Assembly (NCBI GenBank): GCA_036244855.1
Contig: BQKZ01000580.1
Location: forward strand, 44,237 to 108,236
DNA: 64,000 nt
Source of the DNA: Temnopleurus reevesii
Lineage: Eukaryota; Echinodermata; Echinoidea; Temnopleuroida; Temnopleuridae
Direction: 5' to 3'
Every line of letters begins with the position of its first letter. Within the stretch, counting starts at the first letter, position 1. The position numbers and the translations under genes are program-made. The notes under the pieces are model-generated. The model was not told where the DNA came from. It did not search any database and worked only from the letters and a program-made list of their open reading frames with translations. Positions 38,901 to 53,900 of the stretch are shown piece by piece.

Positions 38901-41900
38901 TTTTTTCGTTCCATGCATGCTGGCCCAAAAGCAGTATTAAATGTGGGTCAGCAGGACATTTTACCTGACCAAAAGGCAAATAAACTAGGCTAACCTTTAT
39001 TAAAATCAATGTTTTCATGCAGAGCTATTGGCATGCTTTTTGGGTGTAAAGGAACAATCGAGGCACCAAATACCACAATTAAACCAGCCTCATGCTGGCC
39101 CAAAAGTGATAAAGCGGTCTAAACAAAATCTAACTTTAATGAACTTTCTTTAGCGCCTCCTTCATTATAGGAAACATATTTTTGCAGTATCAGCACTAAA
39201 GATTGAGATTGTTTTAGACAGGGGGTAGCATTTATTGTTGTATGATTCAGCACGAGCCAATCATGGTTCATCGGCATCAATCATAAGGAAGAATCAGGAC
39301 GACATTCCCCGGTCAACAAAACCTATTGTTTCAATCAAATGAGAAAAGGATGTTTCCAACTCTCAAATAATTAGATTTGAAAAAACCACATGGATGGTAT
39401 TGTCAATACGAGGGGGAAATACCTTTCAGAAATATAATAAATGGTAATAAAAAAAAACAGAATGTGTCATGATACATGTATGACTCCTTTCTTGAATCAT
39501 ATCATATGTAATTTTTCCTATGTTAGGTCAATAATTTCTTTGAAATATAACTTTGTATCAAAAGAACTTTGATTGAACTTTGATTCAACTCTTCCACAGT
39601 ATCAAACTTATTGTATTACAAAATTTGATGCATGAAAGGAGAAAAAAATTACCTATATTTCAATGACAGCAAATATGTTTTCAGCTATAATGTAGTTTTT
39701 TTTCTTTTATAATTTCATGCCTTTTCTTAGAAGTTTAATAAGATAAGACGTTTATGTAAAAATGACCCCAAATGGTATAATTACACGCATTTTACTCCTT
39801 TTGAATATGTTATGGCCAATTTTACTGCACTGGCGAGGGTATGAAACCTCTGAAAGAAAAACATTGTTGATATACTTCATGAACTAGAACAGGGAGATCT
39901 AAATTAACTTAAGTTTAGTCCGACCCTGAACAACAATTTAATTGATGACTTACATTAAATACAAGTGCCGACTTACATTAAATACAAGTGCCAACTTCGA
40001 AATGAAGTAAAATTAGAGTAAAAAAGAATCACACAGATTCAGCGGAGTTGAGAAGTCTGCTAAGAAATTTCATCACCTAATGTTGACTGTAGCAAAGGGA
40101 CTAAAGGTGAAAAATATATTACATTATATGACTCCTTGCCATAAAAAGTCTGTCATGAAAGTGAAACATCTTACAGTGAAAATATCCAAAAAAGAATGCT
40201 GCAAATATACAATGTAAACAAACATATGTTTTTTTCTTTTTATGATTACTCTAAATTTGTCAGTATTGAAAGGTCATTAGAAGGCAAGTGTCGATCAAGC
40301 CAGACAAAATTTTACACGGTCATGCTATCAACTCCCGAATGGCTCGTAAACCAGACAATGCGAATTATGGACAAACGCACTGGTTATATGGTTCAGCATA
40401 AGTCATGTGCTATGGTATCTTCTAGGAGTTCATCAGAAGAATCATAGAAGAAAAACTAACAGACAATAAAATCGATAAAACTTTTGTACGCAAATTATCT
40501 TGGGATTTTTGGAGATGAAATTAACAAATTTCATAGGTCATTGGATGCTGATTACCGAAGAACAAAAGAGGAGGGGGGGGGGGAGAAACATATAGGATGC
40601 AAATAAAGGGTAGGAAGAATTGGTAATGAGGGATAAAAAGGGGAAGGAATAGTTTAGGAAGAGGGAGAGGAAGAAAGAAAATTGTGAGAGGGAGGGTTAG
40701 AGGGGGAAGAGAAAATGCAAGGATGGAAAGATTATGAGTGAGATGAGGAGGGGAAAAATACAGAAGAGGATGAGAGAATGGGAATAAGGGAAGGAATAAG
40801 GAATAAGAAAGAATAAGGAATAAGAAAGAAAGAAGGATAGAGACAGAGAGACATAGACAAACAGAGAAAGAGGAAAGTGAAAGTGGGTTAGAGAGCGAGA
40901 AAAATAGAGGCTGATGCATTAATCATAGGACTTTGATAATAGTTGATGTATAATAATGACTTGCTATGGCAACCAATGAAAACAAACTGCCCGAGCAAGA
41001 AAACACTGCTGTTTTCATTGGTTTTTCAGGTCGGTGTGTCGACCCCTCCTCAACCTGCGGAGGTGTTGAGAAGAGAGAGAGAAAGGTGAGAAAGTTTATT
41101 GTGGGATTAGCAGAAAGATGATTACAGTCTACACTTAACACCTTGACTTCCTTTGGACACTCTTGGAATTAATCCAAAGCACATGTGAACGCTCACCTGC
41201 GGGTCTGATTGGTCACCATTTAAAGGCAGACTCCTTCCTGTGCAGGCTCAGAGCTCTGTTCACACTTAGAATTAGTCCACATAATATTGAGCTGATATAA
41301 ATAACGTCATAGCCTCAAATATTGAGTTAATACCCTTCTGGTTCCAAACAGAAAATATGTAAACGCTCACCTGCAGGTCTATTTGGTCACTGTTTTAAAG
41401 CAGTCTCCTTCCTAAATGGTCACAGAGCCCTGTTCACATTTGGAATTAATCCAAACCACATATGAATGCTCACCTGCGGGGATGTTTGGTCACCAATTAA
41501 AGGCAGACTCCTTCCTGCATGGTCACAGAGCTCTGTTCACACATAGAATTAGTCCACACATTATCATCTGTTTGGAACCAAAAGGTCGTTAACTCATTTT
41601 GGATATTCCAAGCTAATCGCATTGAAAGATTTTTAAGTGTACAGAATCCTGTAACTTAGTGTGTAACATTAAGACCCCGGTCATATAGGACCCCGAAAGC
41701 AAGTCGTGTTAAATCGCGTTTCTTCTGGGCCCCACGTGACCGGGGCCTAAAATGAGCAGAATGAGACACACACGCTGTTATCAATAATGCCCTTCTGGTT
41801 CCCAACAGACAATATGTGAATGCTCACCTGTGGGTCTGTTTGGTCACTGTTTAAAGGCAGTCTCCTTCCTGCATGGTCACAGAGCACTGTTCACACTTAG

Positions 41901-44900
41901 AATTAATCCAAACCACATGTCAACGCTCAACTCTGGGTCTGTTTGGTCACCATCAAAAGGACGTCTCCAGGCTTTGTTCACACATCAATTTTTTACGCAA
42001 CATTGCCAGGGGCTAAATGCTCTTTTAACACGGCAGGCCTGTTGCAGCAGTGGCAGATTCAGGCATGGGCAGCAGAATTGCAGATTGCTTCTTCTATTGG
42101 AAATATCCAATTGAGCAGGAATATATTAAGAGATTATAATCTGTGGGCCTACTCCCTATATCACTACATTTGCTCCTTTGTGGGTCTCTAACTTTCTTGT
42201 AAACATTGGACTCGTTACTACATTGGTGCCAAGTTTCACGGTTTGGTCAATCAGGCAATGTTCAATAAATTGATTATTCAGAGGCAATGAGCTTGCCTTT
42301 AGCTGTCTTCTATGACAAATAGATGCCATTGGTACTCATAAATGTAGATGACAGAACAGTTTGCATCTAGATAAAAGTTGCATGGGCTAACTCCTTCACT
42401 AATTCAACAAATAAACCATTTTTTAAGAGTGTTTATTTAGTGAAGTCTAACTTGATTAATTTCAGACTTTTGGTCCAGTGGCCATTTTAAAAGCATGAAA
42501 CCATGTTTTTTTTTAGCTTAGCTGAAAATGTTTTGCAAATCCATTTTGATGACGTAATATGACAACAGAGATTTTATGATTAATCTTATATCATAATTAA
42601 ACCTCTACAAAAGATTTCATTGGGTTAAGTTGTAGTTGATTCATATCGAATCTCTTGGTCATGTGCACATTTTACGTTTGATATGTCTGGACAATACTCA
42701 CACGTGACCAATCTCTTTCCTCCATGGGGTCATATCAAAGTCACTCTTTATTACAAAACAACTTTATTTTTATGGTCATTTGTGGTTTGGATCCAGTCTC
42801 CTTTTTCTTGTAAACTATTTGTAAACTTCTTGCACCTTAAGGAAGTCCAGGTATTTGTCCCACTTGTTGCCCTTCCTGTCTAAGAATATTTGATTTTATC
42901 AAGTTGATTGTCGGAAAGTTTATCAAAAAATTAACATCAACCGAAGGCAACCCATTCATAATAAATACGAAGTTGATTATTAGAAAGTAGGCATATGGTT
43001 TATTATCAGATGTGATGTAAGTTGTAGAAATAGCAAAATGCTAAATTTCATTTCCCAAAATAAGTTAAAAAAAACAACTTGTTAAATTGTCAAAGGTTAT
43101 AAGGCATGAAAGATAATAAGAGCTGATCCAATGGTTAGTAAAGAGTAATGATCGGGCCTTTTCTCTGGATGCTGCGATGTCAGAGCAAATGTTTGACAAT
43201 TAACTTGCTACAAGGTAGTACACAAAACTCTTTTTCTAATAAATCACTTTATGTTGCCTCAATTAACAGATAATTTTACATGTGTTTCTATGCTGGGTTA
43301 AATTCATGAGTATGTGGAGAGGTGATTATATGTATGGACCCAAGATATCAAATACCATTTTTCATTCTGTTAATAACTTAATCCATTTATCCACGTATAG
43401 GACCTATATACACTGTATTAGCATTTACACAAATGTACATGTACCGGTATTTATCATCTACATTTATCCTTTGTTCTAAATGTTTCGGAACTTTCCATGA
43501 GCTTTATAATTAGTATGGACCCAAGATATATTGAGTTAACACTTGGCTTTCCATAAGTCAGCATTCTCAGTTCATCCAGGTATATCGTTGACTGTTTTCT
43601 ACAATACAGGTAATGTAGGGCAGGAAGTTGACATGCTACATCACCCCATCCAGGTGAGCTATCAGAAATAGGATGTCGGGCTGAAGCATTTCCCAACGAG
43701 CTTCAGACATCTGGTCCAATATCAAGACGTATTCCCCTTCCGTTTATCTTTCCTAAGCCTCCCTGAGTTTGCGGTGCAGACAAAGAAGAAGTTTGAGAAA
43801 GCGCTAAACAGGTGATTTCCCGTATGCATCACATGTCATTTTGATAGATAGAAACATGATTTAAAGCTTCGGGTAAAGAAGAAAATTAATTGATGTCATT
43901 TCTTATCGATTGTTTCGTTGGTGATGCAGATGGCATCTTGTGATGAGAGAAGCAATGCATCCTTAGCCGAGGCAGATCCAGGGAGGAGATCGAAAGGGCT
44001 GAGGCTCTTTTCAATCTCTACTTTGGAGACTTCTTTTTTTTTTTTGGCTTCGGGGAAGAATCTTGTTTAAGTCCCACATTTCTTTCTTTCTTTCTTTTTT
44101 TTGGAAGGGGGGGGGTGGTGGAGGTTTATCAAGCACCCATCAGGGAAAATGTTTCGTTCAATCCCCCCTTTGGACATGCAGACCTTATATTCTTTTTAAC
44201 TTGCCAAGCCACAAGTAAAGAAAAACTCCTTCCCCCATCAACAAATCCTGGTGATGCCGATCCCTTGTGGTTTTATGAACCAGCATACAGATATTGGACC
44301 ACTGTATGTAACTATCACATCTGCAATCATGCTGAAACAATGTACTTGCCGATACCAGGTTTCCCACTATTTGAGAACCAAAAATCCAAGATTTTTCCCA
44401 GATCACTTTTCAAAATTAGGTACCTATGGCAACCTAATTCACTAATTTCAATATACATGTAATTATTTTGATGAATTGTCAATTACCGCAGGATCCCCTA
44501 TATTTCAGGAGAATAAAGTTTACCAGTTTTACCCTGATTTTTAAGTCAAATTCGCTGACTTTTCCCTGACTAGATTTTGTGAGGGGGGGGGGGGGGGGGG
44601 NGTATCTTTCCTAAGCCTCCCTGAGTTTGCGGTGCAGACAAAGAAGAAGTTGGAGAAAGGGCCAAACAGGTGATTTCCCGAATGCATCACATGTCATTTT
44701 GGTTTTTATATGAACATGATTTAAAGCTTTAGATAAAGAAGAAAATTAATTGATGTCGTTTCTTATTGATTGTCTCAGTGGTGATGCAGATGGTATCTTG
44801 TGATGAGAGAAGCGATGCATCCTTAGCCGAGGTAGATCTAGGGAGAGGACTGGAAGGGCTGAGGCCCCTTTTGCTCTTTACTTTGGATCCTTTTTGTCGC

Positions 44901-47900
44901 TTTGGGGAAGAATCTCCTTTAAGTTTCCTTCATTGTTGGGGAAGGGAGTGGGAGTCATCAACCACTCATCAGGGAAAAGGTTTCTTTTACTTCCCCCTTT
45001 GGACATGCAGACATTTTATTCTATTTAACTTGTCAAGCCACCAGCAAAGAAAACCTCCTTTCCCCATTAAACAAGTCCTGGAGATACCGATATCAACTGG
45101 TATGATGAATCGCCATACAAATATTGGACCACTGTATGTAACTACATGTATTACATCTGCAATCACACTGGAACAATGTACTAGCCAATACCAGGTTTCG
45201 GACTATTTCAGAACAAAATTCCCTGATTTTTACCAAATCAATTTTCAAAATTTGATATCTATGGCAACCTTATTCACTCATTCACTAATGGCTCAACTGT
45301 TGGCACCCTTCTCTGGGCTGGTGCTCCCAGGGTGCTGATCAGAGCTGAGAAGCAAAAAAAAATGGTCACCACCACCTTTGGTGCCTCTCTGCAATTTTGG
45401 CGCCCCCTTTACCTCAAATTTGGCGCCCCCTAGCTCTGACCCAAAAGGGCTAGCGTCCCACGGTGTGCGGATGAAAGTGATAGTCTAATGCCTAAATTAG
45501 TTGGGAAGTACATGTATAAAACAAAAGCTAGATGACCAACACTAAATTAAATAGTATTTCAGTGAACTTTCACGGACCTTTCAGATATCCATTTACACTG
45601 TCAGATTACCATGAAAAGTCTTCAATGAGAACATCTGAATATTTACCCAAATTTCTGGTCTGGATCTGGATTGAGTGGCACTCTTAGACCAAGCTCCTCT
45701 GCAGAGGTCAATGACTGAATGCTGACCTGTGACCCTTGACCCCAGACTAAATTGACCGCTGTCTTCAATTTTTCTTGAACTGTGGTGTCAAGAATGTCTG
45801 CTAGGTTCAGGTTTGCAATGAAGAAATCTGCTTGATAGTTAGGACCGTCTAGAAAAAGAGGGAATATTATGTAAGCTTTATTGACATTACAATCTTATTT
45901 TGAAATGTAAATATATGGCTCAACATACAATACTGATAAATTGTAGAGGTGCAATAGCTTGACTTGAAAATTCATCTGAAGAAGGGGTTTGATCATAAAA
46001 TAATTCATGGCAGCCACCACACATTAATGAACTATTCTGTATAGTACAAAGAATCAAAGCTGCAAAGAAGAAGAGTCTTTAATAACATAAATACAAAAGA
46101 AATAATTGCATTGATATCGAAAACAAGAATGAATATGAGTTCACTCAACACATAAAAAATAAACATGTACGCTGACTCTTACTCCTCCCTTTTGCCCAAA
46201 GGAACTAAACTTTCAAGCTATGATAAAGGATTGATACACTTATATGATCATATTATGTGTCATACAAGGTTAGTTTTAAAGCCCGGGCATATATCCTGGC
46301 CTAATTATTTGCAAATTTGATAGGTAAACTGTTATTCAATATCTTGTTCCAAAGGCAATATTGTAACATAAACCATTCAATTTCTAATATCAGACTACCG
46401 TACATCGTATTTGTAAAATTGACAAGAGGCATTAATATTGAGAGAGAGAAGTGATACAGTAAATGTACGCAGGGGAATGCACGATTTAAAGAATGGCTCA
46501 AAACCATGAAAAAAAACCCAAATCAAACAAATGAATAAACCAAACAGCATGAGGTCTTATCAGTTACTCTTTCTGAATCTTGCTTGAATCCTTTTAAATA
46601 GACTGTTGAAGTTTGACTTGGATGGCTTGTGGATAACCTTTGAAAGTCATTTCCATCTACATTTAGGTATATGTACTGTAGTGTACAAGCTGAACTTTTC
46701 TCCGTTGTTGCGATTCGCAAGTTTTCCTTTACAATAATAAAGTTTTCCTTTATTTTAAGGCCTATAGACTTATTTTTTTAAATCATGAAATATAAAAACC
46801 CACTAATATTTGAATGAGTATGAAATTCAGTGAAATTTATGTAAGCTGAAATATTGGCTTTTGCTATAGTTCATTTGCTAATTAAAAGTAATGTAAGTTC
46901 TTGAGAGCATTTAATGCACTATTATTGGAAAGGTTTAATCGCAAAATAATAACTAAATTATTTCTTTCCATAAGACAAACCTGTATTCTCCTCCACAGTC
47001 ATCTGGAGCAGCCTTCTAGCACTCTCATATGTTCTGGAGTTGAGTCCTATGATCTGAAACAAATAAAAAAAAAAAGAAAAAAGAAAAACAGTAAATAACA
47101 CTGTACACACTTGGACAGTGTTTCACAGAGCTTGTCAGAATGAAATATAGTCATTGTTGACTAAACCAATGAAATCCTTGATTTGGATTGGATGAAAAAT
47201 ACTATCTCTGACTGTTGCTACGGTAACTGTCGGGGAATGAGTGCTTGTCGCTGCAACAACCTTCAGTGAAATGCCCTGGGCAAAAGAAAGTGGGCAAAAG
47301 AAATTTCATTTCACATTCTGCTAAAAAAAAAAAGGTAGGTACTTGTATTTGAATGCATAATGATATCTACAGAACAACGGTATTAAGGGTTCTTGGCTTT
47401 ATTTATAAGAGCCATTATAAAGTTGAGTGAGCGCCAGAGTTAATATTTTTGTCAATTTTCATTGTCTATCAGGTTCATAGTATTGGTTTATCCACACAAA
47501 CCTAAATTGCTTCCCTCGAGATGAAAAAATTTGCTATAGAACCTGTCTATAGAGAAAACCTGTCTACAGTGACCACTTTTCCTTTGGTGGTCATTGTAGA
47601 CAGGTTTGATTGTATTGAAAATAAAATATATTGTGATCACATTCATATCCATTTCTAAGTCTTCAAACAATTCACTCTCATTAAATGAAATGTTTATAAA
47701 TGTGTAAAAGAGGAGATACCCCCAACATTATCAATATTTGGACAAGTCTTTTATTCTCCAAAATTGAATTCCAAAGCGGATAGGTCAAGATATATTTTGG
47801 CAAAATTTCCCCCTGAAACATCCCAAGACTCCCCTCCAGTGCTATGACACATGCTTACCAATAAAGTAAATCAAATAAACATGACGGGGAAATGAGGACC

Positions 47901-50900
47901 AAAATAATATGTATGGAAGGAAAGATGAGATAAGTTTGGTAATTTGATAGATAAATTGGGGCATTTCTAAATCAGCCTAAAACCATCTTCTTCACATCTG
48001 ATTTCCTCTGATACACTCCTACATAACCAGGCATCTGAAAGTTACTTTTCCACTGGCCTAGGAAAGTTGGGGTTTGGAGATATTCGGACCCTGTCTCATA
48101 GAAGAAATGTTATATTATTGAAGGCAAATGTAAACGTTTTGAATCAACTTTTTAAAAGGTCAATGGCCATGATTTCTGAACCTTTGATTTGTAACTATGT
48201 AGAAAAAATATGAATACACAAATTTTGTAGAAAAAAAATATATAAAAGTGTCATAAAATAGAGTTCTCACAGTCCGCTGATGATAGAAATCTGTGGTTGC
48301 ACTGTATCAGTAGTTGGAAATCCAATATTTGGTGAGAAATGAAAATATTTCTCACCAAAATTTTAATTTCAGAAAATTTCACAAAATGAAACATTTCCAA
48401 ATGTGTGATACTGTGAATTTTTGTAGATCACATTTCATTCTAAGAGCTTTGAGAGCGTTAATGTGACATATCACATTCATAATTGTCTGTGAAACAATTC
48501 ACAGCTCTGAAAGTGCAGACTGTCTACAATATATATATATATATTTCACTTCAATGTGTTCCTTCACAAATTGCAGAATTAATTACTGAATGCCTCTATA
48601 CTTGCTTATTTCAACCTTGAGATTTATCAATTTGTGTGCCTTTTGACTTTCTTTTTACTTTTTGTTGTAATTTGTATTTGTATTTCATCACTTCAATTAA
48701 TTTGCTCCTAGCACCTTGAGCATCTAATTAGGATGGAAAGAGCACGTATTATTAATATTATTATCATTATCATTACTATTATTATTATTATTATCATTAT
48801 TATTATTATCATTATTATCTAACATTATACAGTTATGAAGGTATATTTGATGAATTTTCTACTTTGTTATAGGCTGACATGTGTTTGATTTCAGTTTAAT
48901 ATACTTTTCAATATTAAACTTTATTTCAATGTAAACAGACCCATTGATGTCACTTCTGGCACTTCTTTTCTTGGAAGTGGGTCAAGTGACAGGGGTGATA
49001 TCACTCCAGTTTGAGACCAGGGTACTCAAAGATACTACACAAATCTTTGACAAGCAGAGAACATTAGTCACAGACAGGAGATACTGAAAATGATACATGT
49101 ACCCCTAGTTTCAAGAAACCAATAAGAATTCAAATCAGGTAAAAGTGAACCAAATATATACATACAAAATTATAAAAAACACAAACACTAGTATCCAAAT
49201 AGGGGAAAAATCTGATTTGAAAATTTTTGGGTCCTTTGGAGAATCAGGTTTTCTCCGGTAACACGGGTGTTGATAGTATTAATGTGGAGGAATGAATTAC
49301 GCGACCATCCCAATCAAGATCTTCAGCAACTAGTGAAATTAAAAGATGTTGTCCTAGTAGCATACATAAAAGTTCAAATACTGTATAACCTAAAATTTTC
49401 AAAGTGGTTTTATTTTCGCGAATTGCGCAGTCTTGACCTTGTGAAAGATTTCACTCAGTACGATGCACATTCATGTGTACAAACGCTGTCAAAAATATGA
49501 CAATAAGAACATGCCAATATGTAAAACTGATCCGAAATTGCGAAAAAAAAGTATTAACAAATAGTGGCTTATACAGTAAAAGGATATATTTTTTATGCTA
49601 CTTTAACATGGAAGAGACTTCATGTTTTTTTTTTTTTTATTTTAGTTAGTAAATGTCCATGACTTGAAGACAGCCACAGAGGATAACCACATATGCATGA
49701 AGACTTATGGTTTCATTCAGAATCTTCATTTAAATTTGCAAGCAGCAAATTTGGTAAAAGTAAGAATAGAAAGAAGAAGATCTGAGGCTCATCCTGCTCA
49801 CAGACAGCGATCTGTCAGTGCCTGGGACGGTTGAATCAATACACGGCCATAATCAAAATCACAGAAGAATTTTCATATGCTACTTTTACTCTTCCACATT
49901 AAGTTGCTGTTAATTCCTCTGATTTGAGAACTTGTAATGATTTTTCATACAACTGTTGTTAACTCTCTGTAAATCACAACATCTAAGAGCAATTTCTGGA
50001 AACACAACTAGGTAAACGGAAGCTCAAAGAAAACTTTTTTCTCAATATTTTAGAATTTGCAGGTGTTGTTACTGAGCTTCCAAATATAATACAAGCAGAT
50101 GCTCATATACTGTGTATAAAGTTTTGTCCCTATTCACCCCACATCCACATTTGCCCCGTTTTACAATGTAGAAAGAAGAAGATCTGTAGGCACATCCTGC
50201 TCACAGACAGCGATCTGTCAGTGCCTGGGACGGTTGTATCAATACACAGCCATAATCCAATTTCCATGCAGACTGTTTACGTCAACTAAATTCCTCCCCT
50301 GCTCATCTCACAAATCTACTCATTTTTTTGGAGAGAAAATAGAACTGGAGGACAAATAATTCCATGCCAACTGCAAGATACTCTTATTAAAGACATTCAC
50401 AAACTGATATATCAAGTCAATATTGCTATTTACCACCAAAATTTAAAAACTAGTTACTACATGTATATACAATATTTACTTCTACTACTAGTATCCTATT
50501 GCAATAAATGAAGGTGTAAAATATTCTTATTTCTATCACCCCAGAATAAGTTTAGATTTAGGGGTTATAGAAAATCTGCAATTTTGTGATCTGTGTCTAA
50601 AGCATGGCCCTAGTATCTGAAGTAACCTACAGTTGAAGCAAATATTAATAAGAAATAATAATGGTTCCTTATATTGCTACTGATAAAAAAAATTACTTTC
50701 ATATCTAGTAGACTAAGATTAAAAAAAAAAAGAATAGTGGGATTTAATTTCTTTTCCCATTAACATATTTTCAAGAAATTATCTTATGATACAAGAAATC
50801 TTATTATCAAGGCAAAATTAAGAGAAATAACAAAGTAACAATTGGCTTCTACATTAAAAGAAACACTTAAATATGAAAATTACAGAAGACTTTATCTACC

Positions 50901-53900
50901 AATCATCGAATAAATGGTACATGTCAGCATTCAATTTGACGAAATTGCTTGTTTCCTATAGATGACATGAAATTTATTGCTTTCTTGAACTGCTAGAAAC
51001 CACATATCTTATCTTAATCAGATTCTAATAAAGTTCACCACAATGGCACACCTCAGTGTATGTGTACCTGACTCACAGAGGAGAACAGGTTCATGGTTCC
51101 CCTATGTTTTCCTCTGTCAAAATGCGCTCATGGTAGTTTAAAGATCATCCAGGTTCTGTCATTTCATTTTGAAAGAATGTGGCATGGAAATATCTGAGTG
51201 AATTGTGAATAACTATGAAATGCAGATGAGATGCAAAATACATTGTAATTTGTAATGTGAAAGATTTTAATTTGATACGCTATTAGGAACAAATATCAAT
51301 TTCAGTATCACACAAGTACATGTACTCACACCAAAATTAATATATGGGACAGGGCAAAAATCAGGCAAAGAATATCCAGGGAAAAAAAAAAAACAGCTTT
51401 TCATGTGATAATATTTGAGAGCATTTGAAAATATATCATTAAGATTTATAATTTATAAATTCATAATGCTCAATCATACTGCTATGGTAAGACTTGGACA
51501 TGCTACAAATGTAATTTTTCCCCAACTTGCTTATCCCAAGTGCAAAGAGCTCTTTAAAACGCGCTAGAAAATTGTTTGGGGAGAACATTTCCTTTGACGC
51601 TCCTATCCTGCTGATGGAGGTGGGCTTCCCATCCTAATCATAAACAACCATTAACAAACTGTTAAATGCCATGGTCCTAGAATTCAAACTTCCCCTGGGA
51701 GTCATTGGCTTGTGAATGCTTTAGAAGCAAGTGCAATTGTGTGCGGTTAAAATCTGGGGTAAAATTTGAGAATATTTGGATAAATTGGAGATTGATGAAG
51801 ATTGAAGAAATGCTTGAAATATACCATACCTGTTACAATTCTACAGATTGTAACAGAGATTACCGTTTTTTTAACCTTTGTTGGATTTGAAAATGAAGTA
51901 TATATTCAATTTGAAAAATATGATTAATAAATGACACAATTTACTCTTACATTAATCTAAGCTTGCCATAGATTTGGAGTAAGGTTGCAGTAGGGCAGTG
52001 CATATATCAAAAAAGGCTTGTTGCAATTCTCACAGTAATAAAAAATTACAATCTTACAACAAGCTGTTTCTAAGATTGTACAAACGTTAGGGAAATGAAC
52101 TACAGGCTATTCAAGATCCCATATAATTTGTAAACATGCTGTAACTACATCCAAAGATAGTTTTGTGACTTTTCCTATATAGGACATGTCTTTTCTCTGA
52201 AATTTCCAGGCTTGCAATGTTCACACTTGTAACAAACATATTCTGAGACTTAGAAAAGTTTGAAGATCATACAATCATTTAGCAGGCTGACTGAAGGATT
52301 GCCCTTAGAACTAAAAGAATTTGCAGACTTGCTGCAATCTCGTCTAAAGAAAGCTTCATGACTCTTTCAGATTCTGCATTTTCTCTGAAATTTCCAAGGG
52401 TCCCCAGAAAGTCCTCCCACACACATAATTCAGCAGGATGATCCTGGTGATTGACCTATGAAACGAAGGAAGTCATCAATGAGATGGCTTGCACAGAGGC
52501 AGGGAAAGGAAAAGAGGCAGAGATAGGAAGAAATCTATAATAATAAATAAGAAATGAATAGGAGAGTGAAGACAAAATGGAGAATTTGAAGATGTGGCAC
52601 TGGTGAGAAAGAGCAGAGAAGAGGCCGTGCTCCAATCACACCCTGACCTACGTATCAATCTTGCTACCATTGTATGATACATTCCTTTCCTTTGGAAATG
52701 TCAATGCAAAGTTTTTATTATTATTATACTTGAACATACTTTTAGGAGGGTGTTGCTAGAAATTTGTGATCAATTGCAAGTTGCTGTTCATCGGAAAGTG
52801 CCAATCATTTAGTGTTTCATATGCATATTGTTGAAAGCGCATACCTACTGCTTATTAAAATGCAGATTCGCAGTTGATTTGTATTCAACTTCAACTTTCT
52901 GACAACGTAGGAATCTCCCCATCCCCAATAGTGCATGTATGTCTGACAGTCAGACACGACACAACAGCTTAAATGTTACAAACCTCAAAGTCAAGTTCTC
53001 CTACATTGGTTTTATGTGGTGTTCCATACATGTATCCATCTGACTGTTGACCTGGTTGGATGACTTGGCAAACTGGGCTTGGTTACTAGGCATAGTCAGA
53101 AGCTGGTGGGATCTAGAAACGATCTAAAAACCTCATGTTTGGACTACAAACCTCAGGGTTATATTACAAATAATCAGGAATAGTTGAACCCGAGAGGAAG
53201 GAAGGGCGGTTGAACTACAAACCTCAAGATCAAACTCTCCTACATTACTTCCTTGAGGCGTTCCATACAGGTATCCATCTGAACTTTGACCTGGTTGAAT
53301 GAACTTTAACCAGCTTGGCAAACTCGGCTTGGTAACTAGAGATGGTCGGAAGATGATGGGATCGGCAGTATCTAGGAAGAAGTAAAAGAGAGCCTGAGGG
53401 TGTTTCATGAAGCATGTTGGAGCGACTATTAATGAGTGCTGACTAAATTTGAATGAAATCCTTGATTTTGATTGGATGAGAAGTATGTCTATGTTTAAAT
53501 GTAAACAAAAAAATGAGTGCGAGTCTCAGTAACAACCTTCATGACACTCCCTTCTGATTGGTTCTTTTAGCAGACATGCCAAACTTCTGATTGATCAAAT
53601 TAATCAGATTTTAATAAGAAAGAAAACATATGAACCAAAAGTGTATCATGGGTGAAACCAAATAAGCACATTCAAGACATTTCTTCTAAGCCAGGGTCCA
53701 AGAAGGCTCCAACAAAGTACTTTGCCTTGTTCATCTGGTTTAATAATTTGCTAAACACTTTTTACCTCAAACCAAGAGGGAAAAATTTGCTAACTTGCTG
53801 AAGTTTATGATAATTTTGTGGCCTACTGTAAAACACATATCACTCAGCATTGAATATTGACAAATGTTTATTGATCCATAACAAAACAGGCTAATCATCA

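Larger units (their letters stand above)
24003..45646 (-). other. intron 5 of the sarcoglycan gene
   Basis: About 21.6 kb between exons 5 and 6, rich in mobile and tandem repeats (listed separately). Stretches 24003-25570, 27450-29020, 38300-40190 and 42200-43740 hold only AT-rich sequence with short unremarkable frames. A 23-bp direct duplication (ACTTACATTAAATACAAGTG plus three bases) lies at about 39949-39994. Confidence 0.75.
47054..53222 (-). other. intron 3 of the sarcoglycan gene
   Basis: 6169 bp. Contains two MITE families, a retroposon tail, two copies of an 87-bp structured sequence and the decayed exon 3 duplicate. The rest (50260-52740 in particular) is AT-rich and unremarkable. 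Confidence 0.85.

Noticed and set aside
40521..40919. 132-residue leucine/serine/proline-rich frame
   Set aside because: Simply the pyrimidine strand of a GA-rich tract; the frame at 16778-17056 has the same origin.
49768..50257. Confident snoRNA or microRNA call for the paired 87-bp copies
   Set aside because: A stem-loop is visible, but box motifs and precursor length do not fit either class well; kept as a finding only.
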